64,000 bases of DNA from CALLPQ01 sp039819545. GTDB lineage: Bacteria; Pseudomonadota; Alphaproteobacteria; Caulobacterales; Parvularculaceae. A program made the translations under genes and the position numbers. Numbering within the stretch: position 1 is the first letter of the stretch; every line of letters begins with the position of its first letter. Positions 59,702 through 64,000 of the stretch are shown piece by piece. The notes beneath the pieces are model-generated. The model made no database searches. It had not been told where the DNA came from and saw nothing but the letters and a program-made list of their open reading frames with translations. The DNA is taken from the NCBI GenBank assembly GCA_039819545.1, contig JBCBRS010000005.1, forward strand, positions 1-64,000, written 5' to 3'.

Positions 59702-62700
59702 ATGATGCATTTCACAAACAACCGTACACGTTCTTTCTTTTCGACTTTGGCTACTCGAGGCTCGACACCCATGAAACGCCTGCTTCTCAGCGCCACTACT
59801 GGTCTTGCATTTGGCATTATTGCACCCGCGATGGCTGCGACGTCTGCCCTTGATACACAAGCAGTCCGCGACGCCGCCCCCATTGCCGGTATGGACACAA
59901 TCCAGGGTGCTTTCGACAAATTAATCGACCAATCCAAAGGTCAGATGATGAAGGACCCGTCCAAAGCGGCTGCCTTCGCGGAAAGTGCTGAGGCCCTTGC
60001 CCGTACGCTGACGAATGCGGATGACCGAGATATCGCCATCGCCACAGCCCTGTGGCTGCGCGGCGAAGCGAGCGTGCGCACCGGGGAGCCGGAAAAGGGA
60101 GCGGAAATCATCGACACGGCCTTGGGTCTTGTGGGTGACGCGGCGAAAACAACCAAGCTGGGCGGTGATCTTCTCCTCGCCCGGGGCCGCATTGCCGGTC
60201 GCTTGTCCGATGTGCAAACCGCAGTCGACAGTTTCTTCAAGGCCCATGACGTTTTCGTTTCCCTTGAAGAAAGCCGTAACGAGGCCATGGTGCTGCAGGC
60301 AATTGGGTCGATCTACCGTGATGCCCAGTCATTTCCGCAAGCGCTCGACTATTACCGCCGCGCCAATGAGGTCCATGGGAACGACAAGGTGCTCGCCCTG
60401 ACCTCGTTTAATAATCAGGCGAATACCTTGCGCGATATGGGCAATCTTGACGGAGCCCGCGATTACTTCACCAAGGCACTGGCCCATGCCGAAGAGCTCG
60501 GCAGTGAGGTTCTCCAAGGCCGTATCCTGAACAACCTTGCCGAGGCGCAGGTTATGGCAGGTGATCTGGACGCAGCGCGTGCAAGCATTGCTAAAGCGAA
60601 GGTCAAGCTAAAGGACGACAGCACCCGCGAATGGCGCCGGTTTACCACCGCTGTTGAAGCCCACATTGCCCTCGAAGAAGGCGACAAGGTCGGTGCACTG
60701 GCAAAGATCGAGGAAACCTTTGATGGGCTGAACCTTGATGAGACCAACATGTCCTTCGAGGAGATGCACAAGCTTGCCTATGATGTGTATCTCAGTGACG
60801 ATAATCACCAGATGGCGCTTACGCACCATCAGAACTTCAAGCGTCTTTCTGACGAAGCCAAGAAAGTCGCCGCATCGTCGAACCTCGCTTTGCTCGGTGT
60901 CCAGTTTAACGTGGCCCAGCAGGACCTGAACATCGAACGTCTGCGCAATGAGCAGATGAAATCCGATGTTCTGCTCGCCAAGGCCAAACAGAAAGATGTG
61001 ATGCAGGTGGCAATCACCACCGTATGCGGCATCGTCATTCTGTTTTTCTTTACCGTCGCCGTGAATATGCGCCGGAACCGCAACAAGGTTGCAAAGATCA
61101 ATTCGGAACTGCAAACCACCGTCGATCAACTCCATAACGAGATTGATCGCCGGGAAATCATCGAACGCGATTTGGTGGTCGCCAAGGATGACGCCGAACA
61201 GGCAAATCGTCTGAAGTCGACCTTCCTGGCCACCATGAGCCATGAACTTCGTACCCCGATGAATGGTGTGCTTGGCTTCTCGAAAATCCTGTTGTCCGGT
61301 GATCTGACCACGGAACAGCGCGAGCAGGTCTCCATCATCCAGTCTTCAGGGGAATCGCTCCTGTGCCTGATCAACGATATCCTCGATATCTCGCAGATTG
61401 AGGCTGGCAAGATGAATCTGAGCAACGCAGCCTTTAACCTGCGCAACTCAGTGGAGGCCGCAACCAAGCTGCTCCAGCCAAAGGCTCAGGAGAAGGGCCT
61501 AAACCTTGCGGTTCATATCGACCCTGACCTGCCAACCCTCGTGATGGGCGATTCCGATCGGATCCGCCAGATTGTGGTGAACCTCCTCGGTAACGCCATC
61601 AAATTTACGGAGAGCGGCTCCGTGGCCGTATTCGTAGGGCGCGATGAGGACGGCGAAAACATCAAGGTCTCCGTTGTGGATACCGGCGTTGGTATCCCGT
61701 CAGACAAGGTGGAAATCCTCTTTGACCGTTTCAGCCAGGTTGATGGGTCCTCCACACGCAAGCATGACGGCTCGGGCCTCGGTCTTGCCATCTGTAAAGA
61801 GCTGACCGATGCCATGGGCGGCGCAATCGGCGTAAAAACCGAGCTGGGAGAGGGCAGTGAGTTCTTTATCTCCGTCCCGCTGGCGAATGCCGAGGAAATG
61901 GATGTGCTTCCCCGTGAGGCGCGGTCCCTGCCGAACAACAAGCGCGTTGTTGTGGTTGACGATCTTGCCATCAATCAGCGGGTCTTTGGCCTGATCCTGA
62001 ACGGGATGAATGCCGAGCATGTGGATGTGGGGTGTGCGGAAGATACAATCCACCTTCTGATGAATGCCCGCAAAGCTGGTGATCCCGTTGACGCGATCAT
62101 TATCTCCGATACCCTGACGACGATCCGGTCTTTTGAGCTGCTTGAAAAACTGCAACGCAACAATCTGTGCGGTGATGCCCGGATGATCTTGTCCGCCCCC
62201 GGACGGGTCGAAGAGGCAGCCATGAAAGCCATGGGCTTTGATGCGCAGATAGAGCAGCCGATCACCGATGATACGGTCTTCTCTGAACTGCGGGCCCTGA
62301 TCCTCAACGAGACGGCCGTGGCGCAAGGTGATCAGGCCGCTTCAGAGGTAATCTCGCTGGCTCAGGAAGTTGCCAAAACCAAACCGTCAACGCGCCGTGT
62401 GCTTGTTGCCGAAGACAATCTTGCCAATAAGCGGTTTGTTTCTGCAGTCCTCAGCTCCTTTGACGTTGAAACCGATATCGTCATGAATGGCGCAGATGCG
62501 GTCGAGGCAGCCAAGAAGACAGCCTATGACTTGATCCTAATGGATGTGCATATGCCGATCATGAACGGTGTTGAGGCAACCAAGCGCATTCGTGCTGCCG
62601 GTCAACTGAATGCTGAAACGACCATTGTGGCGCTGACCGCTGTGACCATGCCGGGCGATCATCAACAGTTCCTCAGGGCCGGGATGGACGATGTCCTGCC

Positions 62701-62836
62701 CAAGCCGCTGGAATTGGCGTCGCTGCGCTCAAAGATTGCGGCAGGCCTCGACCGGTCGCAAACGCCAGCACGCACCTCGCAAGACAACAATGCGTCTGAC
62801 GTTGTCGCGCCGCTGCGCCGGACTGCCGACGAATAA
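59702..62836 (+). CDS. TPR-containing hybrid sensor histidine kinase
   Basis: 1044 residues. GGGAGGG six bases before ATG 59702 fixes the start, giving a long leader ending near PAMAA. Residues about 60-430 are TPR-like helices (SFNNQANTLRDMGNLDGARD, RILNNLAEAQVMAGDLDAAR), probably periplasmic. A membrane helix (VAITTVCGIVILFFFTVAV, about 434-456) is followed by a coiled coil, HisKA with phospho-His514 in ATMSHELRTPMNG, and an HATPase with NLLGNAIKFTESG and GSGLGLAICKEL. A first receiver (Asp803) looks degenerate; the second is canonical (Asp948 in LILMDVHMPIMNG, Lys in LPKPLE). Cotranscribed with the S8 protease. Confidence 0.92.
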   Translation: MMHFTNNRTRSFFSTLATRGSTPMKRLLLSATTGLAFGIIAPAMAATSALDTQAVRDAAPIAGMDTIQGAFDKLIDQSKGQMMKDPSKAAAFAESAEALARTLTNADDRDIAIATALWLRGEASVRTGEPEKGAEIIDTALGLVGDAAKTTKLGGDLLLARGRIAGRLSDVQTAVDSFFKAHDVFVSLEESRNEAMVLQAIGSIYRDAQSFPQALDYYRRANEVHGNDKVLALTSFNNQANTLRDMGNLDGARDYFTKALAHAEELGSEVLQGRILNNLAEAQVMAGDLDAARASIAKAKVKLKDDSTREWRRFTTAVEAHIALEEGDKVGALAKIEETFDGLNLDETNMSFEEMHKLAYDVYLSDDNHQMALTHHQNFKRLSDEAKKVAASSNLALLGVQFNVAQQDLNIERLRNEQMKSDVLLAKAKQKDVMQVAITTVCGIVILFFFTVAVNMRRNRNKVAKINSELQTTVDQLHNEIDRREIIERDLVVAKDDAEQANRLKSTFLATMSHELRTPMNGVLGFSKILLSGDLTTEQREQVSIIQSSGESLLCLINDILDISQIEAGKMNLSNAAFNLRNSVEAATKLLQPKAQEKGLNLAVHIDPDLPTLVMGDSDRIRQIVVNLLGNAIKFTESGSVAVFVGRDEDGENIKVSVVDTGVGIPSDKVEILFDRFSQVDGSSTRKHDGSGLGLAICKELTDAMGGAIGVKTELGEGSEFFISVPLANAEEMDVLPREARSLPNNKRVVVVDDLAINQRVFGLILNGMNAEHVDVGCAEDTIHLLMNARKAGDPVDAIIISDTLTTIRSFELLEKLQRNNLCGDARMILSAPGRVEEAAMKAMGFDAQIEQPITDDTVFSELRALILNETAVAQGDQAASEVISLAQEVAKTKPSTRRVLVAEDNLANKRFVSAVLSSFDVETDIVMNGADAVEAAKKTAYDLILMDVHMPIMNGVEATKRIRAAGQLNAETTIVALTAVTMPGDHQQFLRAGMDDVLPKPLELASLRSKIAAGLDRSQTPARTSQDNNASDVVAPLRRTADE

Positions 62837-62861
62837 GACGATCACGGTCTCTCTCCGAAAG

Positions 62862-62893
62862 GGCTCCGGCGTTCGCGTCGGGGCCTTTTTTTT
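62862..62893 (+). terminator. Strong rho-independent terminator with a TTCG tetraloop
   Basis: GGCTCCGGCG (62862-62871) pairs with CGTCGGGGCC (62876-62885), ten pairs including two G-T, closed by a TTCG loop and followed by eight T. It ends the protease-kinase operon and touches the stop codon of the convergent alkaline phosphatase gene. Confidence 0.92.
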
Positions 62894-64000
62894 ATTTCTT
62901 TTTCCGATTGGCTCTGGCGGCGCGGCGTTTGAGGTCGAGCGCCTTTTCCATCACGTGAAAAATATAGGTTTGTTCGACCACGCCGCTAAAAAGCCAGGCT
63001 TGGGGCCCGCGGGCATAGATCGTTACGTCCTGCCCGCCATGGGTTTCTGAACGCAAGGGGATTGCGGCTGGCTGTTTGAAATCGGGGTCCGTTGTTTGCG
63101 CATCAGTCAAAAGGGGGCGAGGGCTAAAGCCGTGATTGTCCTCATGCACATGCGCACCCGGTCCATTGCCATAGGCAAGCGTGGGGTAGGGTTTGCCATC
63201 AAGGGCGAGGGAAAGCCCATTTTCGTCATTAAACTGATCATAGGGCGAGCGCACGAGGCCAAGGATGTTATTGCCCTTCACCGGGTAGCCTTGCAGCGTG
63301 ACGGTATGGCCGTGGTCTGCGGTTACAATAATCAGTGTGTCCCGGGCATCAGTTTTGCGAAGCGCAAGCGCAACCGCATCGGCGAAGGCTTGTGTATCCT
63401 TGAGTGCCCGCGCTGCATTCCCCGCATGGTGAGCATGATCAACCCTGCCGCCCTCAACCATCAGCACATACCCTTTTTTATTCTGGGTGAGGATGTCGAT
63501 TGCCGCATCCGTCATCTCCGCGAGGGATGGCTCATTTCCGGCTTTGTTCTCGGCTGTTGAGCGATCAAGCTCGTATTGCATGTGGGAGGGTTCGAACAGG
63601 CCTAAGAGCTTCAGGTTGCCCCGCCGGTCCAGCCCTTCGAACCCGGCCCGGTCAAAGATATAGGCATGATCCGCTGACTGGTCAGTCCATTCCTGGACAA
63701 GGTTACGCCCGTCCTTGCGACGACCTTTCAGAGAGGCTTTTTCCGGGTCCGTCATCTGGCGGGGAAGGAAATTTCGCCGCCCGCCGCCCATGGCCACGTC
63801 GATGCCGTCGCCATGGCTGAACTCGATCAACTGTCGGGCGATATCAACGCAACCCGCTGCGGCGTTTTCTTCAGAGAGCAGACTATCAGCTTCCCAATTC
63901 CGGTTGGCGGCATGGGCGTACATGGTCGCCGGGGTTGCGTGGGTCAGCCGTGCGGTTGAGATGATGCCCGTGGCGAGCCCTGCCTGTTCTGCTAACTCGG
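62892..64000 (-). CDS. Alkaline phosphatase, PhoA family (N-terminus beyond window)
   Basis: The frame stays open through 63923 to the window edge and reads LATGIISTARLTHATPATMY there, the conserved segment after the catalytic serine of PhoA-type phosphatases. So ATG 63923 is internal and the true start lies outside. Present metal-site motifs are VEGGRVDHAHHAGNAARAL and IIVTADHGHTV, with the late histidine in ETHGGQDVTIYARGP. The enzyme hydrolyses phosphomonoesters in the periplasm. A basic tail (KRRAARANRKKK) ends the protein, which is unusual for a secreted enzyme. No Pho box can be judged because the promoter is outside. Confidence 0.92.
   Translation of the reverse strand, partial: ELAEQAGLATGIISTARLTHATPATMYAHAANRNWEADSLLSEENAAAGCVDIARQLIEFSHGDGIDVAMGGGRRNFLPRQMTDPEKASLKGRRKDGRNLVQEWTDQSADHAYIFDRAGFEGLDRRGNLKLLGLFEPSHMQYELDRSTAENKAGNEPSLAEMTDAAIDILTQNKKGYVLMVEGGRVDHAHHAGNAARALKDTQAFADAVALALRKTDARDTLIIVTADHGHTVTLQGYPVKGNNILGLVRSPYDQFNDENGLSLALDGKPYPTLAYGNGPGAHVHEDNHGFSPRPLLTDAQTTDPDFKQPAAIPLRSETHGGQDVTIYARGPQAWLFSGVVEQTYIFHVMEKALDLKRRAARANRKKK

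Noticed and set aside
63500..63820. 106-codon plus-strand frame inside the alkaline phosphatase region
   Set aside because: Antisense to conserved phosphatase motifs; Pro/Arg/Gly-rich shadow.

Overview
The window is a chromosomal segment of a Gram-negative alphaproteobacterium. The evidence is the lptF-lptG-lptD-surA-pdxA-rsmA cluster, ispH next to thrB/rnhA, a leucyl/arginyl-tRNA-protein transferase, a CysNC bifunctional enzyme, a UbiK-type BMFP protein, and a triple TTAA-N7 array matching the CtrA consensus upstream of lptD. The small alphaproteobacterial palindromic repeats and the OMP-rich gene content suggest a Hyphomonadales/Parvularculales/Caulobacterales-like lineage, but genus cannot be fixed from this sequence alone. 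Base composition is moderately GC-rich. Two visibly AT-rich patches occur, at about 19.79-20.45 kb and 56.5-56.7 kb.

Layout. 0-0.2 kb: the last 29 codons of an IS110-type transposase and two small hairpins. 0.2-5.8 kb (minus strand): bpt, then the overlapping chain lgt-midA-pgeF, then an acyl-CoA ligase. 5.9 kb: ubiK-like gene. 6.4-8.7 kb: a cytochrome P450 and a sulfotransferase in tandem. 8.8-17.6 kb: the LPS-export/outer-membrane biogenesis cluster lptF, lptG, lptD, surA, pdxA, rsmA. 17.8-19.8 kb: pepA-holC. 20.0 kb: an AT-rich orphan gene. 20.5-23.1 kb: a ThrB-RNase HI fusion and ispH. 23.3-25.7 kb: a lipoprotein and argS. 26-29.4 kb: a large TonB-dependent receptor. 29.5-31.8 kb: HDAC-like amidohydrolase, aldo/keto reductase, monothiol glutaredoxin. 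32-34 kb: PilZ protein and a DUF1353-like lipoprotein. 34-37.1 kb: cysD-cysNC, whose CysD carries an extra N-terminal HTH-like domain. 37.2-42.6 kb: a tetR-RND-LolA-like-beta-barrel operon with a strong operator-like dyad. 42.8-45.6 kb: a DUF442 phosphatase-like protein, a VOC protein and a YtcJ-like amidohydrolase. 45.8 kb: tRNA-Gln(TTG). 46.4-52.5 kb: a seven-gene TonB energy-transduction operon (DUF3450, two ExbB-like, two ExbD-like, TonB, TPR) closed by a clear terminator. 52.6-56.3 kb: cinA-like, uvrC, DUF3592. 56.7-62.8 kb: a subtilisin-type autotransporter with nine D[IVL]NPF repeats, followed 12 bases later by a TPR hybrid histidine kinase. 62.9-64 kb: alkaline phosphatase, running off the window.

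How the genes fit together. Much of the window concerns the envelope: LPS transport (LptF/G/D), OMP folding (SurA), lipoprotein lipidation (Lgt), a TonB receptor together with a complete Ttp-type TonB motor, an RND/LolA/barrel lipid-handling module, and a secreted protease paired with a sensor kinase whose TPR region is probably periplasmic. A second theme is sulfur: CysD/CysNC make APS and PAPS, and PAPS is the donor used by the sulfotransferase encoded beside the P450. The best candidates for something undescribed are the D[IVL]NPF-repeat protease/TPR-kinase pair, the HTH-CysD fusion, the P450-sulfotransferase pair, the ThrB-RnhA fusion and the CtrA-like array overlapping a 30-base palindrome at lptD.
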